Assembly (NCBI GenBank): GCA_964215955.1
Contig: CAXPDR010000006.1
Coordinates: 1-64,000, forward strand
Direction: 5' to 3'
Length of the DNA stretch: 64,000 nucleotides
Source of the DNA: GCA-2706205 sp964215955
Lineage (GTDB): Bacteria > Bdellovibrionota > Bacteriovoracia > Bacteriovoracales > Bacteriovoracaceae
Under the pieces are notes generated by a model. The model was given only the letters and a program-made list of their open reading frames with translations, did not search any database and was not told the DNA's origin. This document shows positions 17,752 through 27,412 of the stretch, one piece after another. Made by a program: the position numbers and the translations under genes. The stretch's first letter is position 1; every line of letters starts with the position of its first letter.

Positions 17752-19095
17752 TTAATAAGCGTTCTTGTTGATAAAGCCCTTCCAAAAAGTTAAGAAGATA
17801 ATGGAAATATCTAACCAGAATGACCAGTTTTTAATATACCAAATATCACATTCAATCCGCTTTTCAATAGACGTATCACCTCTCCATCCATTTATTTGCG
17901 CCCAACCAGTGATACCTGCTTTAAACTTATGTCTTAGCATATAATTAGGAATATCTTTTCTAAACTGATCAACATAAACCGGTCTTTCAGGCCTTGGACC
18001 AACTAAACTCATATCCCCGACAATAACATTCCAAAGTTGAGGTAATTCATCTAATGAAGTTTTTCTAATAAATTTTCCAATTGGAGTTACTCTAGGATCA
18101 TCTTTAACAGTCCAACCTTCAGTGTTTTTATCCCCTACAACCATGGACCTAAATTTCCACATTTTAAACTCTTTACCATCAACACCCATTCTTACTTGTC
18201 CATAAAATATAGGTCCCCTACTTGTTAGCTTCACAAGTAACGCTAGAGTAATCATCAATGGTGAGATAAGGAGTAGTCCTAGAGAACAGGAAAGGAAATC
18301 AAAGATTCTTTTAAGAAGTAATCCCAAGGGCTTTGCATTTGGCTCATTGATATTAATGATTGGTATTCCTTTAAAATTTTGTAATGAATATCCAAGCTTA
18401 GCATACTGAACATCAGGTAAAATCATAATGGGAATAATATATTCTGATAACTTTTCTATATAAGATTGGGCAAGATTAGCTTTGTTGGTATTAAACCCAA
18501 TAACAACACCATCACAATTCATTTTTTCAAGTTCATTAGGATCAAACTTCATATTTTTCTCAAGTGACTTAAACTCAGAAGGAGCATCAAACCAGTTTAA
18601 AACTTGGTAATTCGCAAAGTCTTTAATAATCTCATAATATTTCTTAATGCTTTCACCGTGTCCAACTAACACAAGTTTTATTGGAAGTTTTACTAAGAGA
18701 TTTCTTATATAAAGTTTTGCGAGAATGAGAAAAATGGAAGAAGCTCCAACATACATTCCAAGCATTATTCTAGATAATCTTTCATGAGATGAGAAAAAAG
18801 AAAGAGTTAAGAAAATAAAGAATGCTATTAAGTTTGCTTTTATCAGGTTAACAATATCCTGAACAACACTATCAAATTTTGAATTGTCATAAACTTTAGT
18901 GTTCTTAAAAGTAATGACACAAACAACGGTTAGCAAAATACCATAACCAAAGTATCTCTCGAGTAATCCTGATGCAGCATTGCCTCCAATCTCTAGCTCA
19001 AACCTAAAATAATAGGCGAGCATCCAAGACCCAAATACTAAGATGGCATCTAAGAATCTATTTTGATAATTTAGTCTTTTAACTGATCTATTCAT
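17752..19095 (-). CDS. Undecaprenyl-phosphate sugar-1-phosphate transferase (WcaJ/WbaP type)
   Basis: Membrane enzyme of 447 residues that starts glycan synthesis by moving a sugar-1-phosphate from a UDP-sugar to undecaprenyl phosphate. It has four N-terminal hydrophobic segments, a cytoplasmic CoA-binding-like domain at about 130-250, a further membrane hairpin (SCSLGLLLISPLMI) and the catalytic PNPT domain. In the last are KMWKFRSM, the KTSLDELPQLWNV motif and SLVGPRPERP. The sugar is probably glucose or galactose, as for WcaJ or WbaP. The start region is 44 bases from the divergent GT2 gene at 19140, so the promoters overlap. Confidence 0.9.
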   Translation of the reverse strand: MNRSVKRLNYQNRFLDAILVFGSWMLAYYFRFELEIGGNAASGLLERYFGYGILLTVVCVITFKNTKVYDNSKFDSVVQDIVNLIKANLIAFFIFLTLSFFSSHERLSRIMLGMYVGASSIFLILAKLYIRNLLVKLPIKLVLVGHGESIKKYYEIIKDFANYQVLNWFDAPSEFKSLEKNMKFDPNELEKMNCDGVVIGFNTNKANLAQSYIEKLSEYIIPIMILPDVQYAKLGYSLQNFKGIPIININEPNAKPLGLLLKRIFDFLSCSLGLLLISPLMITLALLVKLTSRGPIFYGQVRMGVDGKEFKMWKFRSMVVGDKNTEGWTVKDDPRVTPIGKFIRKTSLDELPQLWNVIVGDMSLVGPRPERPVYVDQFRKDIPNYMLRHKFKAGITGWAQINGWRGDTSIEKRIECDIWYIKNWSFWLDISIIFLTFWKGFINKNAY

Positions 19096-19139
19096 AATTC
19101 CTATCGTCAGGGTGCATAAGTTTTGGTTAAATATATTAC

Positions 19140-19931
19140 ATGAGTATACCTAATGAGATAAAAAATGACATGGAAAAAGTCTCGATAATAACACCATGCT
19201 TCAACGCTGAGGTTTATATAAATGAGACCTACCAATGTCTTAAAGGCCAAACTTACCAAAACTGGGAGTGGATTGTATTTGATGATTGCTCCACAGATAA
19301 CTCTTTCATGGTGTTACAAAATCTATCAATACAAGATAAACGGGTGAAACCCTTTAAAAATGGTGTTAATTCTGGTGCAGCCGTTACAAGAAATAATTGT
19401 CTAAATAAGGCGACTGGAAAATATCTAGCATTTCTAGACTGTGATGATCTATGGAATACTGAAAAACTCACCAAACAAATCAATTTTATCAACAAAAATA
19501 AAGCGTCATTTGTTTATTCCGACTATCAAATGATTAATGATAAAGGTGATTGCATCAAAACGATGAAGACACCAACATTTGTTTCCAAATCTGATTTACT
19601 TAAATTTAATCCATTTGCAACCTCTTCAGTTTTAATCCTTAGAGAAGCTGTAGAAAAAAATGGTATTAGATTCTTAGAACACCTAAGAAGAAGACAAGAT
19701 TATCTATTTTGGTATGCAGTGATAAGTAAGACATCAAATGCGATAGGAATAAATGAAGCTCTTTCTAAATATAGGATTGTAGGAAGCACCTCACTTTCTG
19801 CTAATAAGAAAAAAATGGCCATTATTCAGTGGCAACTTTATCGTAATGAATTCGGATTAAATTTAATTCAATCAAGTTACTATTTTATTCACTACGCCAT
19901 TCATGGTATCAAGAAATACTTTTTTAAATAA
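19140..19931 (+). CDS. Family 2 glycosyltransferase
   Basis: GT-A transferase of 263 residues. It has the nucleotide-binding start VSIITPCFNAE, VFDDCSTDNS at about 47-56, a DXD-type LDCDDLW near 98-104, and an RRQDYLFW segment like the acceptor-side ED motif of small WaaE/WcaA-like enzymes. An internal ATG at 19170 that starts EKVSIITP is a possible alternative start. The last 20 residues are hydrophobic and aromatic and may touch the membrane. The GT-C-like gene begins 10 bases after its stop, so the two probably act in one step sequence. Confidence 0.85.
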   Translation: MSIPNEIKNDMEKVSIITPCFNAEVYINETYQCLKGQTYQNWEWIVFDDCSTDNSFMVLQNLSIQDKRVKPFKNGVNSGAAVTRNNCLNKATGKYLAFLDCDDLWNTEKLTKQINFINKNKASFVYSDYQMINDKGDCIKTMKTPTFVSKSDLLKFNPFATSSVLILREAVEKNGIRFLEHLRRRQDYLFWYAVISKTSNAIGINEALSKYRIVGSTSLSANKKKMAIIQWQLYRNEFGLNLIQSSYYFIHYAIHGIKKYFFK

Positions 19932-19941
19932 TCAGGATAAT

Positions 19942-21570
19942 ATGAATTTTTTAGTCAAAATTAACTCAAAACACATTCTCATTTTTGTTTGTGCCTTCTA
20001 TACAATTTTTAACCTGCTCCTAATTCATCCTGCGAATCTCGGTGTAGAGAAAGTGAATGAAAGAACATATGGAAAAATTGATCATCACATATTAAAAGTT
20101 TGGAGAAGAGCTAAAGAGAGATCAATAAAACCTTTTTTTGAAGTAAAAGATCACATGCTCTACCATGAGAGAAATCCTGCAATATTTCAATTTATTGTAG
20201 AATTATATCAAAGAGCAGGTTTTAAAACTCCAATTTTTTTACAACTTTTATTAATATTTTTAGTCAACTTAGGAATTATAGCCCAAAGAACTTGGCTTAA
20301 AGAATTCTTTAACAATGATATTATTCCATCAATTTCTTTGTTATTTATTATTTTTTCCCACTTCCTTTTGTTTATGGGACCCTCTTTGCATCAGCATCTA
20401 TACAATTTCACTTTTTTTAATTTTAGCATGATGTTTTTAGTTAAATTTTTAAATACGAAGAAAAGAAAATACTTTATCTTCACCCTACTCTCCTACTTTG
20501 TCATAACCAACAATTATTATATGTTCTGGGTATCGACTTATATAATGATGGTTGGGGCTCTTTGGTCAAAAAAAGAGAAAAAACTTATTTTAAAAAGTTT
20601 TCTACTAGGAACACCAGTTATTCTAACTTTTATCCTTTTATTTTTTCAGATTTCTTATGTCAAGGGTGGAGTGAATAAGACTATTGACACCATTGAAACT
20701 GCTATAAAGGCTAGGGCCTTAAACCAAGAAGTAAAAGGAAATAATCCAGGCTTTAAGAAAACAGGAGTATCTATTGCCAGATATCCACATATAGCCTCCC
20801 AGAGGGTTGAAAGATACTTTTATTTATCAGGTTTTGCATTCTTCATTGTATTTGGAATCACCCTTTGGCTAAAGCGAAAAAATAAATCTCAGTTAAATTA
20901 CCGACTTCTGTATGCGGCATTCCCCGCAGGGTTGAGTTGGTATATTTTGATGTCTCAACATACAGTCATGCATTATCTGTCTGGTAGGTATAGTTATATG
21001 CTTTGGATGTTAATTATGTGCTATTTTGTTTATGAGGTAATTATCTATTCTAAAAATAAATTTCCAAATACACCCTGGAAACCATTTCAATATCTTTCCC
21101 TGTTTCTTCTGGTCTATATTGGCTATGGCTTTTCATTTGTAACTTTGACTACTTTTTTCGGTAATATCTATAGAATAACCTACGAACATCCTAATCTAAT
21201 GGAGAAAGCCAAGAGAGGTGACCTTGAATCAAGATTAAAGCTTTTTTCAAATAAGTTTCTGGTGGAATATAACTGGATCCCAATTAATTGGATTAAGGAC
21301 CTACAAAATAAAAATATAGAACTTTGTCCAGGAACCCAGTATAAATTTCATAAAAAATTCAACGAATTTTCTTATTTTTATATCTATAAGGACTCAAGCT
21401 CGCCTGATTGTAAGAACGTTCGAAGATTAATTATCGGTAATTCTAACAAGCAAAGAAAAATAAAAGGGCCAAATGAGTTCATACAATATTGGAAATATAA
21501 TAACCATATTGTATTTAAGTTTAAAAACATTGATGGTGATCGTTTTGAAATTCCAACTATGAAGATTTAG
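19942..21570 (+). CDS. GT-C-like polytopic membrane protein (paralogue of the gene at 49417-51012)
   Basis: Integral membrane protein of 542 residues with about ten to eleven hydrophobic segments. The first large loop holds TYGKIDHHILKVWRRA and EVKDHMLYHERNP, and the soluble tail has GDLESRLKLFSNKF. The same landmarks occur in the protein at 49417-51012 (TYGKQDRHILRVWR, EVKDHALFHKRNP, KLFSNKF), so they are paralogues. The layout fits GT-C glycosyltransferases, which use lipid-linked sugars at the periplasmic face; the Asp in the TYGKxD motif could be the catalytic base. The start at 19942 (CAGGA upstream) is preferred to the ORF start 13 codons earlier, which would overlap the GT2 gene. Function inferred, no named family recognised. 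Confidence 0.65.
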   Translation: MNFLVKINSKHILIFVCAFYTIFNLLLIHPANLGVEKVNERTYGKIDHHILKVWRRAKERSIKPFFEVKDHMLYHERNPAIFQFIVELYQRAGFKTPIFLQLLLIFLVNLGIIAQRTWLKEFFNNDIIPSISLLFIIFSHFLLFMGPSLHQHLYNFTFFNFSMMFLVKFLNTKKRKYFIFTLLSYFVITNNYYMFWVSTYIMMVGALWSKKEKKLILKSFLLGTPVILTFILLFFQISYVKGGVNKTIDTIETAIKARALNQEVKGNNPGFKKTGVSIARYPHIASQRVERYFYLSGFAFFIVFGITLWLKRKNKSQLNYRLLYAAFPAGLSWYILMSQHTVMHYLSGRYSYMLWMLIMCYFVYEVIIYSKNKFPNTPWKPFQYLSLFLLVYIGYGFSFVTLTTFFGNIYRITYEHPNLMEKAKRGDLESRLKLFSNKFLVEYNWIPINWIKDLQNKNIELCPGTQYKFHKKFNEFSYFYIYKDSSSPDCKNVRRLIIGNSNKQRKIKGPNEFIQYWKYNNHIVFKFKNIDGDRFEIPTMKI

Positions 21571-22727
21571 GAATTCCAATATTTTAAATATTTTTGAGTA
21601 GCTGATTGAACTGTAAAATTAGTAAGAATAGACTTTTTGGCCATAGCCCTCATATTTTCAAAGGAGTCTGAACTGTTTAATATATCCAAACAAATCTCAT
21701 AAGCTTTTTCAGTATCAAGCTTATCAACAATGAATCCGGTTTCTCCATTTATAACTAATTCTTCTATTCCGAAAGTATTAGAGACGACACAAAGACATTC
21801 CTTTGCCATAGCTTCCTTTACAACATTAGGAAGTCGATCTCCACTATAGCGTGACATAAATAAGAAAATATTAGATTGTTCAAGCTTTTTTAAAACTTCC
21901 TCATGAGATAATTTTCCATAAAATAAAACATTTGCCTCAATACCCAAGTCTTTCACTTGTTTTTTAAGTGTACTTTCAACAGGACCTGTTCCTATAAGAT
22001 GTAACACTAACCCTCTTTTTTCTTTAAGTAACATAGAAAAAACTTCAACAACCTTATCAAACCCTTTATCTTCAATCATTCTTCCAATACAAACGATATC
22101 ATTCTTAGATTTGTCTAGTGAATTATTTTTAAAATGTTCTGCATTCACTCCTCTGTGTACAACCTTAACAAGAGAACTATCTACTCCTAATTTATCTATT
22201 TGTTCTAAGTTATAAAATGAGTGAGTCCACAAAAAATCAGCCTTATTTGCAATATCTTTTGAAATAGATAGACCAAATCCCAGATCGTAAGCTCCAAGAA
22301 ACATAGATAGCCTTGGAGAAGATTTAGACTTTTTTAATAGATACCCTAGATTTGAGGTAAAGTGCCCCCAAAATAAATGCACAATATCGTATTGATTATT
22401 TATAATTTTATTCCATATATAAAAATTTTGAGGCCCAAGTAAAAGACATTTAATAAATAAAGTCGGCCGATTGATTTCATGGGAGATAAGCCAAAAAAGC
22501 CAATTAAAAAAAAGAATTGGATTCAGGATCATGATCATAAGTCCAAACATATTTGTACCTAGGTCAGCTTCATACACACAACTCTTACCAGTAAAATCCA
22601 TCTTATCAGTTGGCCTTAAATTATATACATCAATTTTTTCAAGGTTTTTTTCCATTTCAAGGACATCATTTACAGCAAAAGTTTCAGACCAAACAGGAAA
22701 TCTTACAAAAATGTAGGCTATTTTCAT
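21567..22727 (-). CDS. Family 4 (GT-B) glycosyltransferase
   Basis: GT-B transferase of 386 residues. The C-terminal domain has VCIGRMIEDKGFDKVVEVF at about 212-230, HLIGTGP, VLFYGKLSHEEV, and the E-x7-E-type segment GDRLPNVVKEAMAKE. These are the GT4 donor-site features. The N-terminal domain opens IAYIFVRFPVWSETF, common in surface-glycan transferases. Its ATG overlaps the stop of the upstream GT2 gene (ATGA), so the pair is coupled. Its stop overlaps the convergent GT-C-like gene by four bases. Confidence 0.88.
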   Translation of the reverse strand: MKIAYIFVRFPVWSETFAVNDVLEMEKNLEKIDVYNLRPTDKMDFTGKSCVYEADLGTNMFGLMIMILNPILFFNWLFWLISHEINRPTLFIKCLLLGPQNFYIWNKIINNQYDIVHLFWGHFTSNLGYLLKKSKSSPRLSMFLGAYDLGFGLSISKDIANKADFLWTHSFYNLEQIDKLGVDSSLVKVVHRGVNAEHFKNNSLDKSKNDIVCIGRMIEDKGFDKVVEVFSMLLKEKRGLVLHLIGTGPVESTLKKQVKDLGIEANVLFYGKLSHEEVLKKLEQSNIFLFMSRYSGDRLPNVVKEAMAKECLCVVSNTFGIEELVINGETGFIVDKLDTEKAYEICLDILNSSDSFENMRAMAKKSILTNFTVQSATQKYLKYWNS

Positions 22728-23650
22728 GACGAAAGAAACCTCTTCTGTCCAGTGAAGTCTCTTTTCAGTCCATCAATAAGACCGAAGTAAAACATTTTAA
22801 AATGATTCCAAGTTCTAAAGAAAAAGAGAACTTCTATAAAAAGTTTAATCATTTTAAGAAAGATAGCCAGGTTTAACTGCCAACTCACTCCATCACCAGT
22901 CTCTCTTAGGTAATCATTTTTCAAGAAGTGATTTCTCGTATTGAAATATAAATAAAATGGGCTTTGAAAAGGCCTTTTAATAGGACCCAATGTTGAAACT
23001 TCTTCCTTAAAAATTTTTTTCTTAAACTCTGGATTTCTTAAATAGTAAACATCTGTATGCTTAGAAGCTAAATATCCGTACATTGTATCATCGCCACAAA
23101 TAAAAAATCTTCGATCAGGTAATCCAATTTTATCTACAATTTCTTTATGAATTAACATCCCTTCCATGCAGCCTGTATTCACAATTGTAAAATCCTTTCC
23201 ATTAAACTGTTCAGAACCAAATCTTTTAGAAAGTCCTGTTTTGGGATCTAATAACTTTTGCCATTTAAAAATTTTACCCGTTTCTGTATACCTTTTCGTT
23301 GGATGCAGACATAATGATTGATTCTTAAATAAAAGCATTTTTTCTAAACAATCAGGAAGGGGCTCCACATCATCATCCATCAACCAAAGCCAATCATAAC
23401 CTTCTTCTAAACCTTGTTTGACTCCATGATAAAATCCCCCGGCACCACCAAGATTACCTCCGGTATTGAAGTAGCTTATTATTGAACTCATCTCCATTAA
23501 CTTTTTAACTTCTTCCTCGGTGCCGTCGCTGGAGTTATTATCAATAACAAATATCTTATCTAACTTGGTTGTCTGGTTTAACAAACCGTTCAAACACTCA
23601 AGTAACATTTGTTTACGTTTGAATGTAACTACAACTGCACAGATTTTCAC
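22724..23650 (-). CDS. Family 2 glycosyltransferase, galactofuranosyltransferase-like
   Basis: GT-A transferase of 308 residues. VVTFKRKQMLLECL starts the fold, VIDNNSSDGTEE follows, then TGGNLGGAGGFYHG at about 63-76 and LMDDDVEP near 90-97. The NxGGAGGF plus DDD signature is what galactofuranosyl- and related rhamnosyltransferases show. A downstream CGDDTMYGYL acts as the ED-like acceptor motif. The gene begins with GTG at 23650, with GGAG eight bases upstream. Together with Glf at 29.2 kb and the larger GlfT2-like protein at 27.4 kb it suggests galactofuranose in the polymer. The precise sugar is not proven. Confidence 0.82.
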   Translation of the reverse strand: MKICAVVVTFKRKQMLLECLNGLLNQTTKLDKIFVIDNNSSDGTEEEVKKLMEMSSIISYFNTGGNLGGAGGFYHGVKQGLEEGYDWLWLMDDDVEPLPDCLEKMLLFKNQSLCLHPTKRYTETGKIFKWQKLLDPKTGLSKRFGSEQFNGKDFTIVNTGCMEGMLIHKEIVDKIGLPDRRFFICGDDTMYGYLASKHTDVYYLRNPEFKKKIFKEEVSTLGPIKRPFQSPFYLYFNTRNHFLKNDYLRETGDGVSWQLNLAIFLKMIKLFIEVLFFFRTWNHFKMFYFGLIDGLKRDFTGQKRFLSS

Positions 23651-23671
23651 AATTTACTCCAATCCCTTAGG

Positions 23672-23701
23672 TTGACATAAAGCAACATCTTTTTGTATCG
23701 T
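23672..23701 (+). promoter_or_regulatory. Candidate sigma-70-type promoter before the MBOAT gene
   Basis: TTGACA at 23672-23677 is a perfect -35 box. TATCGT at 23696-23701 lies 18 bases downstream and shares four of six bases with TATAAT. The predicted start of transcription falls at about the ATG at 23708, which has no Shine-Dalgarno, so the mRNA might be leaderless. Suggestive only. Confidence 0.35.
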
Positions 23702-23707
23702 TGCATT

Positions 23708-25105
23708 ATGTTATTTAGTTCATATCAATTTATACTACTTTTCCTACCAGTATGTCTCGTAGCTTTTGCCTTCTTTAAAAAAAGCCCAAATAGAAATGGA
23801 TTAAAATTATTTTTATTATTGGCCAGCCTATTTTTTTACTCTGTATGGAAATTTGAATATCTCTTCATCATACTGTCATCTATAATAATAAATTATTTTT
23901 TAGCCCAAAAACTTTTTCAACAAGAAGCTAAATCTAAAATTTTACTTATATTTGGAATAACGTTTAATTTACTTTTATTGGCTATATTCAAATACTTAGA
24001 TTTTACTATTTTTAATATTAACTATATTTTTAATACAAACATTCCTCTTCTGCGCATTGTTTTACCCTTAGCAATCAGCTTTTTTACCTTTCAACAAATT
24101 GCTTTTTTAGTAGACGCATATAAAGGACTGGTCAAATCAATTAATTTTTTAAACTACGCACTTTTTGTGACTTTTTTCCCACAACTTATTGCTGGTCCTA
24201 TTGTTCACCATAAGGAAATGATGCCTCAGTTTGATTTGGCACTCGATTCTAAACAAAGGTTTGATTTTCAAGAAAAAGGTCTTTTTCTTTTTGCTATAGG
24301 ATTATTTAAAAAGATTTTTATTGCTGACTATTTTGCAGTTGTCGCCAATTCTGGTTTTGATGGAACATTACCACTTAACTTTTCTGAGAGTTGGATGACT
24401 TCATTGTCTTACACCTTCCAGTTATATTTTGATTTCAGCGGGTACTCAGATATGGCCATTGGACTAGGGCTCATTTTTGGAATTAAATTGCCTCAAAATT
24501 TTCATTCTCCATATAAGGCTGTAAGTATTCAAGACTTTTGGAGACGATGGCATATGACTCTTAGTCAATTCCTTAGGGATTATCTCTACATTCCACTGGG
24601 AGGAAGTCGTTGTAGTGAAATAAGAGTCTATAGAAACTTATTTTTAACCTTTTTCTTAGGTGGGCTATGGCATGGAGCTAGCTGGATGTTTATTATTTGG
24701 GGTTCACTTCACGGGACGGCTCTAATTATTCATAGAGTGTGGCAAAAGCAAGGTCTTAAAATGCCCAAGTTTCTAGCGATATTAATGACATTTATGTTTG
24801 CAAATATTTGTTGGGTATTTTTTCGAGCAACTAACCTAGACCGTTGCAAAGAGATATTGTTAAGTATGATAAGTTTTGAAGGTGGATTTAAAATTGAAAA
24901 CATTATAAATCCTTCAGATTATGCAAATTACTTTTTGATAAGTATAATTATGATTTGGTTTAGCAAAAACTCTTTTGAAATAATTTTTGATGGAAAAGAT
25001 CACTTAAAAACAAAGCACTTTTTACTCTCTGGTCTAATTATATTATTAACACTTTTAAAATTATTTAGGACAAATAATGTCGAATTCATCTACTTCAATT
25101 TTTAG
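23708..25105 (+). CDS. MBOAT-family membrane O-acyltransferase (AlgI-like)
   Basis: Polytopic membrane protein of 465 residues. It matches AlgI/PatA-type MBOAT proteins: LFSSYQFILLFLPVCL opening, FFPQLIAGPIVHHKEM, the Y-x-F-DFSGYSDMAIGLG segment, FWRRWHMTLSQFLRDYLYIPLGGSR, and the catalytic His in FLGGLWHGASW. The family moves an acyl group, usually acetyl, across the membrane onto a polysaccharide, with an SGNH partner completing transfer. The ATG at 23708 is preferred over a TTG five codons earlier because the family start motif begins there. The SGNH-like gene overlaps its 3' end by 29 bases. Confidence 0.9.
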   Translation: MLFSSYQFILLFLPVCLVAFAFFKKSPNRNGLKLFLLLASLFFYSVWKFEYLFIILSSIIINYFLAQKLFQQEAKSKILLIFGITFNLLLLAIFKYLDFTIFNINYIFNTNIPLLRIVLPLAISFFTFQQIAFLVDAYKGLVKSINFLNYALFVTFFPQLIAGPIVHHKEMMPQFDLALDSKQRFDFQEKGLFLFAIGLFKKIFIADYFAVVANSGFDGTLPLNFSESWMTSLSYTFQLYFDFSGYSDMAIGLGLIFGIKLPQNFHSPYKAVSIQDFWRRWHMTLSQFLRDYLYIPLGGSRCSEIRVYRNLFLTFFLGGLWHGASWMFIIWGSLHGTALIIHRVWQKQGLKMPKFLAILMTFMFANICWVFFRATNLDRCKEILLSMISFEGGFKIENIINPSDYANYFLISIIMIWFSKNSFEIIFDGKDHLKTKHFLLSGLIILLTLLKLFRTNNVEFIYFNF

Positions 25106-25979
25106 TTCTAAATTCTTATATACCTTTATAAGTTCTCTTGTTCTATTTGTTCTTTGGACCTTAGGTCATGAATTATTAGCGCACAAGCTGGATAATAGTT
25201 TTATTAAAGATTTACTAAAATTAAAAAGTGGAAATTCCAATTGTTTGATTATTGGAGACTCTCATACGAATGATAGCTTTAGGAATACAATAAGTGAATG
25301 TGAAAGTTTAGCTTTAGGTGGAGTCACAATTCCTATGATTGAAGATGCATTAATCTCTTCAATAAAAACCAATAATTTAAAAAGAGTTGTCATTGGCTTT
25401 GCTCCACACTACTTTTCAGACAAGCGATTAAGCTCGACATCAAATGCCTACTTTCAAATTACTGAATGGTTCACTCCTTATCCAAACCTCATAACAAGCA
25501 ATGCATTAGTTCAAAAAATTATTGGTCGCTATCAAAAAAATGATTATGATTATTCTATTTTTTTCAAAAAGTTTCCTATTCGAAATGAAAAAAGTTGGGC
25601 AAGTAGAACTATTGAATACAAACAAAGAAAATCGATGCAGGCAATAAAGGACCACAAAATTTCAATTGAGATTGTAAAATCTAAGTATTGGAGTCATTTT
25701 CTAAGAATTCTAAAAGTTCTTAAAGATAATAATATAGAAAGCTGTTTTATTAATACCCCTAATCTTCCAGTTTACCATACAGGTATTCGAAAGTATTTAA
25801 AAAAACAAGAATGGAATCAAGTCATAAGTTATATAAAAAACAATAATCACACTTATATTGACTTCAACGAAATCGTAGAGGTACCAGAGACTTTATTCAA
25901 AGACCCTGAACATCTTACTCTTCACGGTTCTCAAAAATACGCAAAGGCGATGATTGACTCCTGCTTTACTTCTTATTAA
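25077..25979 (+). CDS. SGNH-like protein, probable partner of the MBOAT acyltransferase
   Basis: Protein of 300 residues with one N-terminal membrane anchor at about 14-32 and a periplasmic domain. LIIGDSHTND at 57-66 gives the block I Ser of SGNH/GDSL enzymes. DPEHLTLHG near 276-284 supplies the Asp-x2-His pair of block V. Such anchored SGNH proteins pair with AlgI-like MBOATs (compare AlgJ/AlgX, DltD) to acetylate polysaccharides. The reading frame overlaps the MBOAT gene by 29 bases, so the two are coupled. Its end overlaps the convergent Wzx gene by 14 bases. Confidence 0.75.
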   Translation: MSNSSTSIFSSKFLYTFISSLVLFVLWTLGHELLAHKLDNSFIKDLLKLKSGNSNCLIIGDSHTNDSFRNTISECESLALGGVTIPMIEDALISSIKTNNLKRVVIGFAPHYFSDKRLSSTSNAYFQITEWFTPYPNLITSNALVQKIIGRYQKNDYDYSIFFKKFPIRNEKSWASRTIEYKQRKSMQAIKDHKISIEIVKSKYWSHFLRILKVLKDNNIESCFINTPNLPVYHTGIRKYLKKQEWNQVISYIKNNNHTYIDFNEIVEVPETLFKDPEHLTLHGSQKYAKAMIDSCFTSY

Positions 25980-27297
25980 TTAACCTAGTTACAGGGTAAA
26001 TTAATCCTAAGAAAAAATATTTAATTGAAAATTTAATATTTTTGTTCGTTATGGAAAGGATGAAATTGGAGGTAATGAACGCTAAAATAGCACCATATAC
26101 TGCTCCAAAAACTGAGTACTTAGGAATCAAATAAAATTGATACCCCACTACAAAAACTGTATTAATCCCAATATACCTCAAATAATCTAGTCCTTTATTT
26201 TCTAAAACTAAAATTTTTCTTCTCGCAGCATCGAAAAAGATAAAGATACAATAGACAGTCATAACTTGAATAATCTGGATGGCCAATGAATATTTTTCGC
26301 CAAATATGAACTTTAAGACTTCTCCACCAATAACATAAGTTCCAGTCATAAGCACAATGGAAGACCAAATAAGAACGCAATAAAGTTTTTTCATTCTTGT
26401 AAAATAGAAATCCTCACTCCTCTCTTTTGATTTCACGAGAGTTGGAAACAAAGTGGTTACAATTGCCTGAGGGATAAAGATTAAAGTTGTGAATATTGTA
26501 AATGCTAAAGAATATTGTCCTAATTCGGTAGGACCTTCAAACATTTTAATCATAAAGATACCTACTTTTTGCTCTATAACAATAAATGCTGCCACAAAAA
26601 ATAAAGGTAATCCTTCGATATAATAACTTTTTAATAATTCCTTATTTATATGCCAATGACGCACTCCATTCATCCTGACATACACAATAAAACAAAAAGA
26701 AATTGAAATAACCATTTCAATAAAATATGCATACATGAAATATTCAAATGGCATATCCAGATAAATGAACAATAATTTTAATGCGATACTTGTAATGTAA
26801 CCTGCATTCCTTCCCATGACTAATTTACGATACTCTAGTTTAGCTTCATACCAGTAAGCTATGCTATAAAAGACATGCCCTATAAGTAGACTTGATAAAA
26901 TCATAACCAATTGCTTTTCATGAAGGGAGATTTCAATAAAACTTAATGACCCCCAAATGATAAGAATTCCCACAAATGAATTAATAACTTTTAATAACGA
27001 TGACGTTCCTAAGATTTCACCTTCACTATACTTTTCCTGAACTATATCTCTAGAGATTAATTCTCCTAGTCCAAAGGTAACTATCGGAACAAAAATAAGA
27101 ACATATTGAATAACATAAACAAGTTTTCCATAACTTTCTGGTCCTAAATGATTTACAACCAATGCAGTAACAAAAAAACCAACTGCCATCCTCAATACAC
27201 GTTCAGAGAAAAGTAGCCCAAGACTCTTCAAAACTTTTAAAATCGTTGGACGATTTTTAAATAAAACTTCTAACTTACTTAAAATACTATTTCCCAT
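25966..27297 (-). CDS. Oligosaccharide flippase, Wzx / polysaccharide_synt family
   Basis: Integral membrane protein of 443 residues with 12 to 14 hydrophobic segments. The start of the conserved core is LGLLFSERVLRMAVGFFVTALVVNHLGPESYGKLVYV, which fits the polysaccharide biosynthesis flippase family (MOP superfamily). It would flip an undecaprenyl-linked repeat unit to the periplasm, upstream of the ligase/polymerase at 16.5 kb. It stands alone between the convergent SGNH gene (overlap of 14 bases) and the divergent GlfT2-like gene 115 bases away. Only AGAGA-type weak ribosome sites are seen upstream. Confidence 0.87.
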   Translation of the reverse strand: MGNSILSKLEVLFKNRPTILKVLKSLGLLFSERVLRMAVGFFVTALVVNHLGPESYGKLVYVIQYVLIFVPIVTFGLGELISRDIVQEKYSEGEILGTSSLLKVINSFVGILIIWGSLSFIEISLHEKQLVMILSSLLIGHVFYSIAYWYEAKLEYRKLVMGRNAGYITSIALKLLFIYLDMPFEYFMYAYFIEMVISISFCFIVYVRMNGVRHWHINKELLKSYYIEGLPLFFVAAFIVIEQKVGIFMIKMFEGPTELGQYSLAFTIFTTLIFIPQAIVTTLFPTLVKSKERSEDFYFTRMKKLYCVLIWSSIVLMTGTYVIGGEVLKFIFGEKYSLAIQIIQVMTVYCIFIFFDAARRKILVLENKGLDYLRYIGINTVFVVGYQFYLIPKYSVFGAVYGAILAFITSNFILSITNKNIKFSIKYFFLGLIYPVTRLINKK

Positions 27298-27412
27298 ATT
27301 TCTCTAATTTTAACACATAATAGTGAAATTCTAATCTATGTAAACACAGTAAATTATACGCTTCGCACAAAGCTATATTCATTTTATTTACTTTTTTTTT
27401 TTGTTATAGTAG

